Assembly (NCBI RefSeq): GCF_004341515.1
Contig: NZ_SLZF01000008.1
Span: 62,001 to 126,000 of the forward strand
Direction: 5' to 3'
DNA from: Allobosea sp. BK604
Lineage (GTDB): Bacteria > Pseudomonadota > Alphaproteobacteria > Rhizobiales > Beijerinckiaceae
Length of the DNA: 64,000 nt
Position 1 is the first letter of the stretch; each line of letters begins with the position of its first letter. Both the position numbers and the translations under genes were made by a program. The notes under the pieces are model-generated. The model was not told the origin of the DNA. It ran no database searches and worked only from the letters and a program-made list of their open reading frames with translations. Positions 29,455 through 39,283 of this stretch are shown here, in pieces.

Positions 29455-30698
29455 ACAAGACCATCGCAGTTACTGGCGCTGCTGGCTATATCGGCTCCAT
29501 CCTGGTCGGGCGATTGCTTGACGCAGGCTATCGCGTGAAGGCACTCGATCGCTTCTACTTCGGATCGGACACGCTTGGCCGCTACGCCAATCACCCCGGG
29601 CTCGAGCTCAAGACGATCGATATTCGCGACGTGACACCGCGCGACCTGGAAGGCTGCTGGGGCGTCATCGATCTCGCAGCCCTGTCGAACGACCCATCGG
29701 CCGAGCTCGATCCCGCCCTGACCTGGGAGATCAACGAGAAGGGGCGGATCGATCTGGCCCGGTGCGCCAGGAGCGCCGGTGTCGAGCGCTATGTCTTTTC
29801 CGGCTCCTGCTCCGTCTATGGTGCCGGCGGGCGAGCGGAACTCTCCGAAGACTGCGCATTGCGGCCGCTGACGGCCTATGCCCGGGCTGCGGCAAACGCC
29901 GAGGAGGCGATCCGGGGCATGAACCGGCCCGGCTTCGCCACCGTAGCCCTGCGCAATGCGACGGTATTCGGCCTGTCGCCCCGCATGCGCTTCGATCTCG
30001 TCGTCAATGTGATGACCCTCAGCGCATTCGAGAACGGCCGGATCGTGGTGACCGGCGGCGGCAAGCAAAGGCGGCCGCTGGTGCATGTCCAGGATGCCGC
30101 AAGAGCGTTCATCTGCGCGCTCGAGGGCTGCGACCGGGGCATAGGCGGGGACGTCTTCAATATCGGGCTGTCGAATTTCCGGATGGTCGAGCTGAGCGAG
30201 GTGGTGCGCGAGGCGATCCCGACGCCGGTCCAGGTTCAGTTCGCGCCAGGCGGTTCGGACAAGCGCGATTACAGCGTCAAATTCGACAAGGCGCGGGACG
30301 TTCTGGGCTTCTCGGCCGCTGTCGGCGTGCCGGAGGGCGTGGCGGAGATCCATCATGCGCTCCTGGCAAACCAGGTCGAGCGTGGCCTCGTGACGAAGAC
30401 GGTGGCCTGGTACAGCCACATCATCCAGATGCAGCGGATGTGGAGCTTCGGGCTGGTGGCGCGCTCGCTTGCCCCGACCCCGGCCGAGCCCGAGCCGGGC
30501 CTCGCGGCAAGGCAGGTCGCAATCTCCGCTGCTGTCGCCAGGGAGCGCCCGCGCGCCGGGGCAATCGGCACGCTCGCTGCCCTGATCGGCATCGTCTTTG
30601 GTGTCGAAGCCGACTATTCGGACGAATATTTGGGCCTTGCCGAGCGCATCCCGAGACTGGCCGGGGCCTTCGAGGCCACGCTGGCGGGAGTGATCTGA
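29451..30698 (+). CDS. NAD-dependent epimerase/dehydratase-like protein with altered active site
   Basis: A 415-aa extended-SDR protein. The Rossmann motif TGAAGYIG (8-15) and FSGSCSVYG (116-124) are intact. However, the YxxxK active site reads Tyr143-Ala-Arg-Ala-Ala147, so the catalytic lysine is missing. The first ~330 residues follow the nucleotide-sugar epimerase plan (RNATVFGLSPRMRFD, RPLVHVQDAARAF). About 90 extra residues at the C-terminus (from ~325) match nothing I know. The partner gene is the aminotransferase, with a 4-bp overlap. It may be a non-catalytic or altered-chemistry enzyme. Confidence 0.8.
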   Translation: MNKTIAVTGAAGYIGSILVGRLLDAGYRVKALDRFYFGSDTLGRYANHPGLELKTIDIRDVTPRDLEGCWGVIDLAALSNDPSAELDPALTWEINEKGRIDLARCARSAGVERYVFSGSCSVYGAGGRAELSEDCALRPLTAYARAAANAEEAIRGMNRPGFATVALRNATVFGLSPRMRFDLVVNVMTLSAFENGRIVVTGGGKQRRPLVHVQDAARAFICALEGCDRGIGGDVFNIGLSNFRMVELSEVVREAIPTPVQVQFAPGGSDKRDYSVKFDKARDVLGFSAAVGVPEGVAEIHHALLANQVERGLVTKTVAWYSHIIQMQRMWSFGLVARSLAPTPAEPEPGLAARQVAISAAVARERPRAGAIGTLAALIGIVFGVEADYSDEYLGLAERIPRLAGAFEATLAGVI

Positions 30699-30763
30699 CC
30701 GGCCTTACGTCCCGGCCGCGCTCAGGACAGGACGGATCCGGCTGCGTTGAACAGAACAGCTTG

Positions 30764-30795
30764 AAGCCCGGTGACGCTACGACGTCGCCGGGCTT
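30764..30795 (+). terminator. Hairpin after the epimerase gene
   Basis: AAGCCCGG and CCGGGCTT pair, with TGACG / CGTCG continuing the stem, 66 bp after the stop. There is no clear T run, so termination strength is uncertain. The remaining gap to 31008 shows no gene. Confidence 0.55.
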
Positions 30796-31008
30796 CATCT
30801 ACGTGTGGGGTGATCGACCTTGAGGCGCCGAGATTGCAGATCGGCGCTTTGAAAGTCGATGCAGGCGGTGCACCGGCTTCTGTCGGCAGTCTCGGCTTGA
30901 ACTGATCGTCATGAGCCTCGTAATGCGGCATGCTTCCCGGGCTCCCCCTTGATCAAGGTGATCAAGCGGCAGCGAGAGAAGAGATATCGCTCATTCAACG
31001 GTCGCGGG

Positions 31009-31509
31009 TCATGGCCTGACGTAGGTCCAGCCCCGCTCCTGCAGCTCCATCACCCGCACAACGCCGGACTTCACCACGGCGGCCTCGGGAATGAGGGTAA
31101 TGTCCTTGTTCTCGGCCTTGCTCATGTTTTCCTGGGTGTTGCCGCAGGCCTTGAAGGAAATTCCCGGAGTCGCCGCGATTGTCTTGATCCGCGCCTTTAC
31201 CGGCGAGGTGTCGTCGCGCAGCATGTGGAGGCCAGGGCCGAATGTAATGATCTCGATCTCCACCTTCTCGCCGAGATCCTTGTAGTATTGAGCGACGTTG
31301 GTCGCATTGTTGAGCGCGAGATTCATCGCTCCCGGTTCGTTCGTATTCACCTGCAGGATGAGGTGGTGCGGCTTTTTCTCGGCGACGGGCCGCTTCGACG
31401 CCTGCACAGCCGCCTGCTTCTTGTCCTGAGCCGTCGCGGTGGGCGCGACGATGAACAGGGCTACGACACCCGCGAGGGCAGCTCCGATAACTGTGTTGAA
31501 TCCGCTCAT
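31009..31509 (-). CDS. Periplasmic DsrE-like protein
   Basis: A 166-aa exported protein of the DsrE/DsrF-like (DUF1791) group. A signal peptide (about 1-28, ending ATAQD) is followed by HHLILQVNTNEPGAMNLALNNATN, and FKACGNTQENM holds the single conserved cysteine. It ends GVVRVMELQERGWTYVRP. Cytosolic DsrE family members carry sulfur on this cysteine; periplasmic ones are less known. It is the last gene of the minus-strand set from 36986. Confidence 0.8.
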   Translation of the reverse strand: MSGFNTVIGAALAGVVALFIVAPTATAQDKKQAAVQASKRPVAEKKPHHLILQVNTNEPGAMNLALNNATNVAQYYKDLGEKVEIEIITFGPGLHMLRDDTSPVKARIKTIAATPGISFKACGNTQENMSKAENKDITLIPEAAVVKSGVVRVMELQERGWTYVRP

Positions 31510-31540
31510 CTCTGTATCTCCCATCTCGGTTCGAGCACGA

Positions 31541-32104
31541 TCAGTTGCGTGGTCCGGCGACGGCCTGTGGTGGCCAATTGCAGGCGGCTGCGACCTTCTC
31601 CCGCACCGTTTTCAGCCCGCCGAGGGAGAAGGATCCGTCATGGGCGGGGCTGCCTCTCCTGGCGAGATGGACGGCGATGGCGCCCTCCTCAGGGAGCGAC
31701 TGCAGTAATCTCACGACGTCGCCGCGGAAGGCGGCGCCGGGTCCGAAGGATGGCGGGCCTGCCGAGAACTGCACTGGCTGACCGCCATTGACGCGATAGG
31801 AAATGGTGTAGTCGCCGCCGGATATGGCCGGCCCGGAAACCACCAGTTCGGTGCGGCCGCCGCGGCAGTGAACGGCAAGCTGCATCTCGGAGTCAGCGGC
31901 ACCACCACGGGACAAGGTGGTGGCCGTGACGATCGGCGTGTAGTTCACTGGCGAGGTCGTCTCGCTGATGATCCAGTTGTCGCCGATTGGCGCCGGTCGA
32001 TCCAACTGTCCTAGGCGAAGCTGCGTCACCGGTGCGCCCGCTCCCTGCGCGAGCGCGATCCGGCTTGCAGCCTCGAATGCGACGAACAGGACGACCATTT
32101 TCAT
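31541..32104 (-). CDS. Secreted protein resembling TagO/VasI
   Basis: A 187-aa exported protein. After a signal peptide ending IALAQG it shows WIISETTSPVNYTPIV, MQLAVHCRGGRTELVVSG, and a C-terminal SLGGLKTVREKVAAACNW. This layout resembles the T6SS-associated TagO/VasI family, but there are no type VI genes here, so only the fold is suggested. It overlaps the TAXI gene by 4 bp (ATGA), which fixes the start at 32104. Confidence 0.65.
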   Translation of the reverse strand: MKMVVLFVAFEAASRIALAQGAGAPVTQLRLGQLDRPAPIGDNWIISETTSPVNYTPIVTATTLSRGGAADSEMQLAVHCRGGRTELVVSGPAISGGDYTISYRVNGGQPVQFSAGPPSFGPGAAFRGDVVRLLQSLPEEGAIAVHLARRGSPAHDGSFSLGGLKTVREKVAAACNWPPQAVAGPRN

Positions 32105-33165
32105 TGCGACGCTCGTTGTGCGCGGGCCTGGCGATCCAGCCATTCCTGAGCGGCCGGGAAGCGGTCGAGGCCGGGGACGGTCGCGGCGAGGTTGATCGAC
32201 TTCCATTTCTGGTCGAAGCCGGGCGCCTGCAGCTTGTCGACCCTGGCGAACAGCATGTCGACGAAGCGGGCGACGCGCTGATAGCGGTTGGTTTGCGCCG
32301 GCCAGTTGAACGCGACCAGGGCGGTCGGCACCGCGATCGTCGATACCCGCTCGCCCTGTTTGATCAGGCCGGGATATTCACCGGCCTCCAGCACTGCGGG
32401 GAGATAGTAATCCTCGAATTTGCTGTCGTATTTGACCGGGAGGAACTTGAAGCCGGGTTCCCAGCGTCCGCGCACGAAAGCGTCGACCGGCTTCGACGTG
32501 ACGAAGACGACGGCCGCCATTTCACCCTTGCGCATCTGTTCCAGCGCGATCTGGTGGGGAATGAAGGTCTTTTCCGCGTTGATGCCGAGACGGCTGAAGA
32601 TCATCGGCCCCGAATAGGCGGCCGCCGTACCCTGCGTGTTGAAGTTCACTTTCTTGCCGGCGAGATCCTGCAGGCTCTCGATCTCGGGCCGAACGAAGAT
32701 ATGCAATTCCGACGGGAAGAGATTGAGGATGTAGGCAACGCGACGCCGGATCTGCGGCACCTGAACCTTGTATTCCTCCAACGCGTCGGAATTGATGATC
32801 GCGGTATCGATGCCGCGCAGATAGAGCAGCGAGTTGACGTTTTCCGTGGCGCCGCGCGTGACGATCGGCAGGAGATGCAGGTTCGGCCCGTCATCGACGA
32901 CGCGGGCCATCTCCGCTGCGAGACGAAGAGGCGCCCCCTCGATCAAGCCGCCGGCGAGGCCGACGGTCCAGGCATTCATCTTCTCCTTTTCCAACTGGTA
33001 GGCGGGGATGCGATTTTGAGATAGCGCGCGCCGCGGTGCGGGCGCCGCGCCGGGCGGGGCATTCATCTCGAATGTCTGCGCCTGCGCCCTGGCTGGCGGA
33101 AGCGCCGGGACGAGCGCCGCCAACGCGGCCAGAGCGAACAGGCATCGGCTTGAAAACATGCGCAT
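32101..33165 (-). CDS. TAXI-family TRAP-type solute-binding protein
   Basis: A 354-aa periplasmic protein. A signal peptide ending ARAQAQ is followed by a TAXI/NMT1-type binding domain. Recognisable parts are WTVGLAGGLIEGAPLRLAAEMARVV, GIDTAIINSDAL, LAGKKVNFNTQGTAAAYSG, and the closing RVARFVDMLF region. TAXI proteins normally feed a TRAP membrane component; none is encoded nearby. AAGGGAG precedes the ATG at 33165. Its genes on both sides are also exported proteins. Confidence 0.8.
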   Translation of the reverse strand: MRMFSSRCLFALAALAALVPALPPARAQAQTFEMNAPPGAAPAPRRALSQNRIPAYQLEKEKMNAWTVGLAGGLIEGAPLRLAAEMARVVDDGPNLHLLPIVTRGATENVNSLLYLRGIDTAIINSDALEEYKVQVPQIRRRVAYILNLFPSELHIFVRPEIESLQDLAGKKVNFNTQGTAAAYSGPMIFSRLGINAEKTFIPHQIALEQMRKGEMAAVVFVTSKPVDAFVRGRWEPGFKFLPVKYDSKFEDYYLPAVLEAGEYPGLIKQGERVSTIAVPTALVAFNWPAQTNRYQRVARFVDMLFARVDKLQAPGFDQKWKSINLAATVPGLDRFPAAQEWLDRQARAQRASQ

Positions 33166-33190
33166 TCGTGAACTCCCTTCTGGAAGTGCC

Positions 33191-36100
33191 TCACTGAGGC
33201 AGCGCGTTGAAACGATCCTTCGCCTCCTGAATGCCGCCGGCATGCGCCTTCGCATAAAGCTCGCGCGCCCTCGTCACCTCGCCGCGTGTTCCATAGGTTC
33301 CCCAGGCGGATAGAACGATGGGATCGTAAGTCTCCGCGAGCATGAAGCTCGCCCGAGCGCTGCCCGTTTCGGCCGCGCGCTCAAGCACTGTGCGTGCCGC
33401 GCCGATATCTCCCTGGCCGAGCAGCGTCGTGGCGCGCGCGATCAATCTCGCCGCTTCCGGGCTGCTTTGCGCTTCTGCGACCCGCGGCTGCTCCGTCACT
33501 GCCGCTTCCACGGCTTGCGCTGCTTTCGGAACGGGGCTGCTCGCCGCCTGCTGCGGCATGGCGCGGGCCTCGATGCTGCGCCGCGCCGCTTCAAGCTCGC
33601 TCGCCATGACCTCGGCCCTGTCGCGCTCCTGCTGCAGGGATTGCCGCAGGTCTGCCATCGCGATCTCTGCCGCCTGCTTGAACTCGCCACTCTTTTCGCT
33701 GTTCTGGCGCAGCTGCGCGGCCTGCGCCTCGCTATCGCGCCGCGCCATCGCCAGTTCGCTCGCCAGCGCAGCGCTGCGCGTGCGTTCTTCATCGAGCGCC
33801 CGGCGATATTGCGTTGCGCTTGCGGTCAGCTCCTTGCGAACCGCGGCGGCGTCGGCGATGGCTGCCGTCTTCAGCCGCTCTTGGTCGAGCGCGCGGGCGC
33901 TCGTTGCGGCTTCCGCCTGCCTGAGCTGTCCTGTCTCATCGCCCGCCTTGCGCAGCTGCACCGTCTGCGCCTCGATCTCGCGCCGGGCGGCCGCCAGTTC
34001 GCCTGCCAATGCGGTGCTGCGCGTGCGCTCCTGATCAATGGTCTGCCGATTCTGTATCGCGCTTGCGGTCAGCTCCTTTCGCACGGCAACGGCTTCGGCG
34101 AGGGCTGCTGTTTTCATCCGTTCCTGGTCGGACGAACGCGCGCTCGCCGCGGCCTCGGCCTGCTTCAGCTGCCCTGCCTCGTCGCTTGCCTTGCGAAGCT
34201 GAGCCGTCTGCGCCTCGATGTCGCGCCGTGCCATTGCGAGGTCGTTCGCCAACGCGGAGCTGCGAGCGCGCTCCTCATCGAGTGACTGGCGGTATTGCGC
34301 CGAGCTTGCGCTCAATTCCTTGCGAGCCGCCGCGACCTCCGCGACGGCGACCGCCTTCAGCCGCTCCTGCTCGACCGCATGCATGTTCTTTGCCGCCTCG
34401 GACTGCTTCAACTGCCCCGTTTCGTCGCTCGCCTTGCTCAGCTGTGCGGCTTGCCCTTCGATCTGGCGCTGCGCCGTCGCGAGTTCAGCCGCCAACGCGG
34501 CGCTGCGCGCACGTTCGGCCTCGAGCGCCTGCTGATTTTGGGCTGTGCCTGTGGCCAGTTCCTTTCGTGCGGCCGCCACTTCGGCGAGGGCAGCTGCCTT
34601 CAGCCGCTCCTGTTCGAGCGAAGATGCGCTCGTCGCGACCTCTGCCTGCTTGAGCTGTCCGGCCTCCTCGCCTGCCTTGCGCAATTGCGCCGCCTGAGTC
34701 TCGATCTGGCGCTGCGCCGTCGCAAGTTCGCTCGCCAAGGCGGCGCCGCGCGCCCGTTCGGAGTCGAGGGCCTGACGGTTTTGGGCGGCGCTTGCAGCCA
34801 GCTCCTTTCGCGCGGCCGCGGCCTCGGCCAGGGCAGCTGCCTTCAGCCGCTCCTGTTCGAGCGAAGAGGCGCTCGTCGCGGCCTCCGCCTGCTTGAGCTG
34901 GCCGGCTTCCTCGCCTGCCTTGCGCAGCTGTGCCGCCTGCGTCTCGATCTGGCGCTGCGCCGTCGCAAGCTCGCTTGCCAGTGTGGCGCCGCGCGCCCGT
35001 TCCGAGTCGAGGGCCTGACGGTTTTGGGCGGCGCTGGTGGCCAGCTCCCTTCGCGCAGCCGCGGCTTCGGCCAGGGCAGCGGCCTTCAGCCGCTCCTGTT
35101 CGAGCGAGGATGCGCTCGTCGCGGCCTCCGCCTGCTTGAGCTGGCCGGCCTCCTCGCCCGCCTTGCGCAGCTGTGCAGCCTGCGTCTCGATCTGGCGCTG
35201 CGCCGTCGCAAGTTCGCTCGCCAGCGCGGTGCCGCGCGCTCGTTCCGAGTCGAGGGCCTGACGGTTCTGGGCGGCGCTTGCCGCCAGTTCCTGGCGGGCA
35301 GCCGCAGCTTCGGCCAGGGCAGCTGCCTTCAGCCGCTCCTGTTCGAGTGAAGAGGCGCTCGACGCGGCGCCCGCTTGCTTGAGCTGCCCTGTTTCATCGC
35401 TCGCCTTGCGCAGCTGAGCCGCCTGCGTCTCGATCTGGCGTCGCGCCGTCGCCAGTTCGCTCGCCAGTGAGGCGCCATGCGTGCGCGCCTCCTCGAGCTC
35501 CTGGCGGTGCTGCGCCGTGCTCTCGGTCAGTTCCTTTCGTGCGGCGGCGGCGTCCAGTTCGAGGACGGCTTTTTGATCGCGCTCTTGGCCGAGCGAAGAG
35601 GCGGCCTTTTCGGCGGCAGTCCGCAGCTGCGCATCCAGCCGCTCGATGGCGCGCCTCGCTCCGGCAAGCTCTTGCTCCAGCGCTTCGGCTCGCTTCGCAT
35701 TCGGAGGTTGTTGTGGTTCAGGCCCGGACGCCAGGGCGAGCCGATGAAGTGGCGGAGCCGGCTGCGCTTGCGTCGGCGGGCTGGGTTGCCTGGCTTCCAT
35801 TTGCAACGGCGCCTGGAGAGTGGTCTTGGAGGCCGGGCTCGGCAATTGGGCGGCTTGCGCGACGAACTGCTCACCGCCCCCGGCACTGCCCGACTGACCG
35901 GTATCCTGGGATCCGAAGAAAAGCAGGAGCGCCGCCGCTGCCGTCACGCAGATGAAGCGGCTGGCGCGGCGTCGCCCGGCCGATGGCTCAGCAGGATCGC
36001 TGAACTGTTCGTCCTCGCGCAGGAGATATTTGTCGCGCGCCAACGGGTGCCAATGCGTCGGCGTGATCTGGCTCGGCACGCCATTTTCCCGGAGCCATTG

Positions 36101-36205
36101 ACCCGCGTCAGGCGACCAGTGGGCGACGTCATAGGTTCCACCCGCGTCATCTTCGAGGATGACGAATTTACCGTTCTTGGGTGCGGTCTCGATCGTATGG
36201 CGCAT
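33191..36205 (-). CDS. Membrane-anchored coiled-coil protein with 81-residue repeats
   Basis: A 1004-aa protein. Residues 1-60 form a small N-terminal domain (HTIETAPKNGKFVILEDD, THWHPL), and one membrane segment lies at 84-99. A Pro/Gln-rich linker is followed by about eight tandem 81-residue coiled-coil units with the pattern ERLKAAALAEAAAARKEL...RQIETQAAQLRKA. The C-terminus has Sel1/TPR-like helices (GARTVLERAAETGSARASFMLAETYDP). A frame 73 codons longer exists but overlaps the upstream gene. The likely topology is an N-in bitopic protein with a long periplasmic rod. Function unknown. Confidence 0.75.
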   Translation of the reverse strand: MRHTIETAPKNGKFVILEDDAGGTYDVAHWSPDAGQWLRENGVPSQITPTHWHPLARDKYLLREDEQFSDPAEPSAGRRRASRFICVTAAAALLLFFGSQDTGQSGSAGGGEQFVAQAAQLPSPASKTTLQAPLQMEARQPSPPTQAQPAPPLHRLALASGPEPQQPPNAKRAEALEQELAGARRAIERLDAQLRTAAEKAASSLGQERDQKAVLELDAAAARKELTESTAQHRQELEEARTHGASLASELATARRQIETQAAQLRKASDETGQLKQAGAASSASSLEQERLKAAALAEAAAARQELAASAAQNRQALDSERARGTALASELATAQRQIETQAAQLRKAGEEAGQLKQAEAATSASSLEQERLKAAALAEAAAARRELATSAAQNRQALDSERARGATLASELATAQRQIETQAAQLRKAGEEAGQLKQAEAATSASSLEQERLKAAALAEAAAARKELAASAAQNRQALDSERARGAALASELATAQRQIETQAAQLRKAGEEAGQLKQAEVATSASSLEQERLKAAALAEVAAARKELATGTAQNQQALEAERARSAALAAELATAQRQIEGQAAQLSKASDETGQLKQSEAAKNMHAVEQERLKAVAVAEVAAARKELSASSAQYRQSLDEERARSSALANDLAMARRDIEAQTAQLRKASDEAGQLKQAEAAASARSSDQERMKTAALAEAVAVRKELTASAIQNRQTIDQERTRSTALAGELAAARREIEAQTVQLRKAGDETGQLRQAEAATSARALDQERLKTAAIADAAAVRKELTASATQYRRALDEERTRSAALASELAMARRDSEAQAAQLRQNSEKSGEFKQAAEIAMADLRQSLQQERDRAEVMASELEAARRSIEARAMPQQAASSPVPKAAQAVEAAVTEQPRVAEAQSSPEAARLIARATTLLGQGDIGAARTVLERAAETGSARASFMLAETYDPIVLSAWGTYGTRGEVTRARELYAKAHAGGIQEAKDRFNALPQ
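33640..35560 (-). repeat. Tandem 243-bp repeats inside the coiled-coil gene
   Basis: The DNA repeats with a 243-bp period; for example the same ~60-bp block recurs at about 34628, 34871 and 35114. The three central units (about 34630-35360) are nearly identical in DNA. The outer ones have diverged, which points to recent duplication or homogenisation of the centre. Confidence 0.85.
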
Positions 36206-36383
36206 GTGAAAGACGCCCGTTCCGATGGTGCTATCGAGCCATTTCTTCTTCGCCTCTCCTACACAGGAACCGCCCGGGACAAGCAATTCAACCGGGGAAA
36301 AGGGAGTGCCGGGAGGGGCAAAGGGGTTAGTCTGCTCCGATCGCGGAATGCGGCTGGGCGCGTGGCACTTGGCTGGACCAGCC

Positions 36384-36986
36384 TCACTCGAGATGGTGAA
36401 GGTTCCCGGCCAGGCGCCGGGCATGGTAGATGATGCGGATCAGTTCGGCGCGATGACGCGGCTGGTCGGTGATCTGCTGTTTCGAGAGCAGCTTTTGCAG
36501 CTTCATGACGTCGGAGGCGACCACCGTCCCGGCGGCTTCGCGCTCCAGCTTGGCCAATGGCTTCGAGACGTCCGAGCCCTCCATGAGCCCGGCCTGAACC
36601 TTGGCGCAAAGCGTGGTCAGGATATCGGCGCGCGTCTTTGGCCGATCCGAAAGGTCGGGCTTTGCCTCCTTGCGCAATGCCGGATCCGCATGGGCCGCTT
36701 CAACCTCCCGCGACAGATTGAACGCCAGCCACTGCCACAGGAGGGCGCGCTCGCGATCGCCGACTTCGAAAGGGCGCCTTCCGATCAGATAGCGGTCTTG
36801 CTCGAAATGCCGTGCCGCGGCCTGGGGCAGCAGCTTTTGGGCCGAGTTTATGCTGACCAGCCAGTTGTGCATGAGTTCTGCCGGGCCGTCGAACGTATCG
36901 ATCTGGCTGAGGTGATTGAGAGCTCGCAGATTGTGATCGGTGGCCTCGTCACCCGTATCGAAGCGCCTGTGATCCGAGTGGCTCAA
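36384..36986 (-). CDS. Hypothetical protein of unknown family
   Basis: A 200-aa, mostly helical and charged protein without signal peptide or membrane segment. It starts at TTG, preceded by AGGAGA six bases upstream, which supports this unusual start. Segments such as ALLWQWLAFNLSREVEAAHADPALRKEAKPDLSDRPKTRADILTTL look like a folded cytosolic protein. I recognise no family. It is the first gene of the minus-strand envelope set and is divergent from moxR. Confidence 0.65.
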   Translation of the reverse strand: MSHSDHRRFDTGDEATDHNLRALNHLSQIDTFDGPAELMHNWLVSINSAQKLLPQAAARHFEQDRYLIGRRPFEVGDRERALLWQWLAFNLSREVEAAHADPALRKEAKPDLSDRPKTRADILTTLCAKVQAGLMEGSDVSKPLAKLEREAAGTVVASDVMKLQKLLSKQQITDQPRHRAELIRIIYHARRLAGNLHHLE

Positions 36987-37279
36987 TTGCGTCTCCTGCG
37001 AGGCGGCGATGGAGGCGTATTCAGAACCGGGCGTTCAAGCCGTTTCGAGTGGCCTGGTTCGATGCGCCCCCATGGAGGCAGGCCTATGATATTCCCGTGG
37101 CCGGCCGGGCAAAGCCCTGACCGCCGGCGCAAATGGACAGGCCTGGATGCCAAAAGTCGGACGCCGGAAGAGCCAAAAGGGGGAGGCGCAGGCGATGTAA
37201 CTGTTACAGAGCTGACTTGCTCCGCGCTTTGCCCAAGATCGCCCAGGCTGGGATGAGCTTGCAGCTCCGAGGGATCGAG
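36987..37279. other. Divergent promoter region between the envelope set and the moxR operon
   Basis: About 290 bp with no credible gene. It must hold the promoters for both directions. I see no clear operator or riboswitch. Confidence 0.5.
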
Positions 37280-38266
<987 letters not shown>

Positions 38267-38278
38267 GCGGAGCCGGCC

Positions 38279-39283
38279 ATGGCGCTGATGCGCGAGAGGG
38301 CAAGGACGGACGGCGGCGCTCCACATAGTGGAGCCAGGGCCTTCGTCACGCTCGACGAGTTGCTGCGCCTCAAGCATCGCGCCCGCGGCTTCAGCTTCCT
38401 GCCGCGCCAGCCGGTGCACAGCCTGCTCGCCGGGCGCCACGCCTCGCGGCTGCGCGGGCGCGGGCTGAATTTCGAGGAGCTGCGCCATTATTTCGAGGGT
38501 GACGACACCCGCACCATCGATTGGCTGGCGACGGCCCGGCTCGGCAGCCCGCATGTGCGCGTCTATTCCGAGGAACGCGACCGGCCGGTGCTGCTGCTCA
38601 TCGACCAGCGCAGCACGATGTTCTTCGGCAGCCAGAGGGCGATGAAATCGGTTGCGGCTGCAGAGGCTGCGGCGCTGGCGGCCTGGAGGGTGACCTCGCT
38701 CGGCGACCGGGTCGGGGCGGTGGTGTTCGGCGATAGCGGTAGCGTCGCGGTCAAACCGCAGGCGCGCGATTACGGTGCGGTGCGCGTGCTGACCGAGGTC
38801 GCGAGACAGAATGCGGGACTCGCTCACGCGGCGAAGCAAGCGACCGCGCCTGACGGGCTGAACGTGGCCCTGGAGACGGCCGTGCGCATGGCGACGCATG
38901 ACTGGCTGGTTTGCCTGATCTCGGATGCTGCCGGTGAGGATGACGAGACCGCCCGGCTGGTCACGCGTCTCACAGCCCATAACGACGTGCTGGCGATCTT
39001 CGTCCACGATCCGCTCGAGGAGGATCTGCCGGATATCGGAGTCGCGACCTTCGCATCCGGCGAGGCCCAGATCGAGGTCGATGCCTCCTCGGCCTCGCTG
39101 CGGCAGGCCTTCTCCTCCGAGCGGGTGGACTGGCGGACGCGGCTCGCGCAGCTCTCGCGTGACCGTGCCATTCCCGTGCTGCCGATCTCGGCGGCGCGCG
39201 ATGTCTCCGACCAGCTGCGCGAGCTGATCGGCAGACGCCGCGCCCAGGCACTGGCAGGAGCGACGGGAGGGAAGGCGTCATGA
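38279..39283 (+). CDS. DUF58 protein
   Basis: A 334-aa cytosolic protein of the DUF58 family, the usual partner of MoxR. Typical features are LAGRHASRLRGRGLNFEELRHYFEGDDTRTIDW and a following VWA-like fold with LLIDQRSTMFFG. There the metal-site serines are replaced in part (DQRST). It starts 12 bp after moxR and overlaps the next gene by 4 bp. Confidence 0.9.
   Translation: MALMRERARTDGGAPHSGARAFVTLDELLRLKHRARGFSFLPRQPVHSLLAGRHASRLRGRGLNFEELRHYFEGDDTRTIDWLATARLGSPHVRVYSEERDRPVLLLIDQRSTMFFGSQRAMKSVAAAEAAALAAWRVTSLGDRVGAVVFGDSGSVAVKPQARDYGAVRVLTEVARQNAGLAHAAKQATAPDGLNVALETAVRMATHDWLVCLISDAAGEDDETARLVTRLTAHNDVLAIFVHDPLEEDLPDIGVATFASGEAQIEVDASSASLRQAFSSERVDWRTRLAQLSRDRAIPVLPISAARDVSDQLRELIGRRRAQALAGATGGKAS

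Noticed and set aside
33640..35560. Regularly spaced repeats considered as a CRISPR array.
   Set aside because: The 243-bp period is in frame (81 codons), without spacers, inside a coiled-coil gene.
36206..36424. N-terminal extension of the coiled-coil protein by 73 residues.
   Set aside because: It would overlap the upstream gene's end and is low-complexity; the conserved-looking domain starts at 36205.
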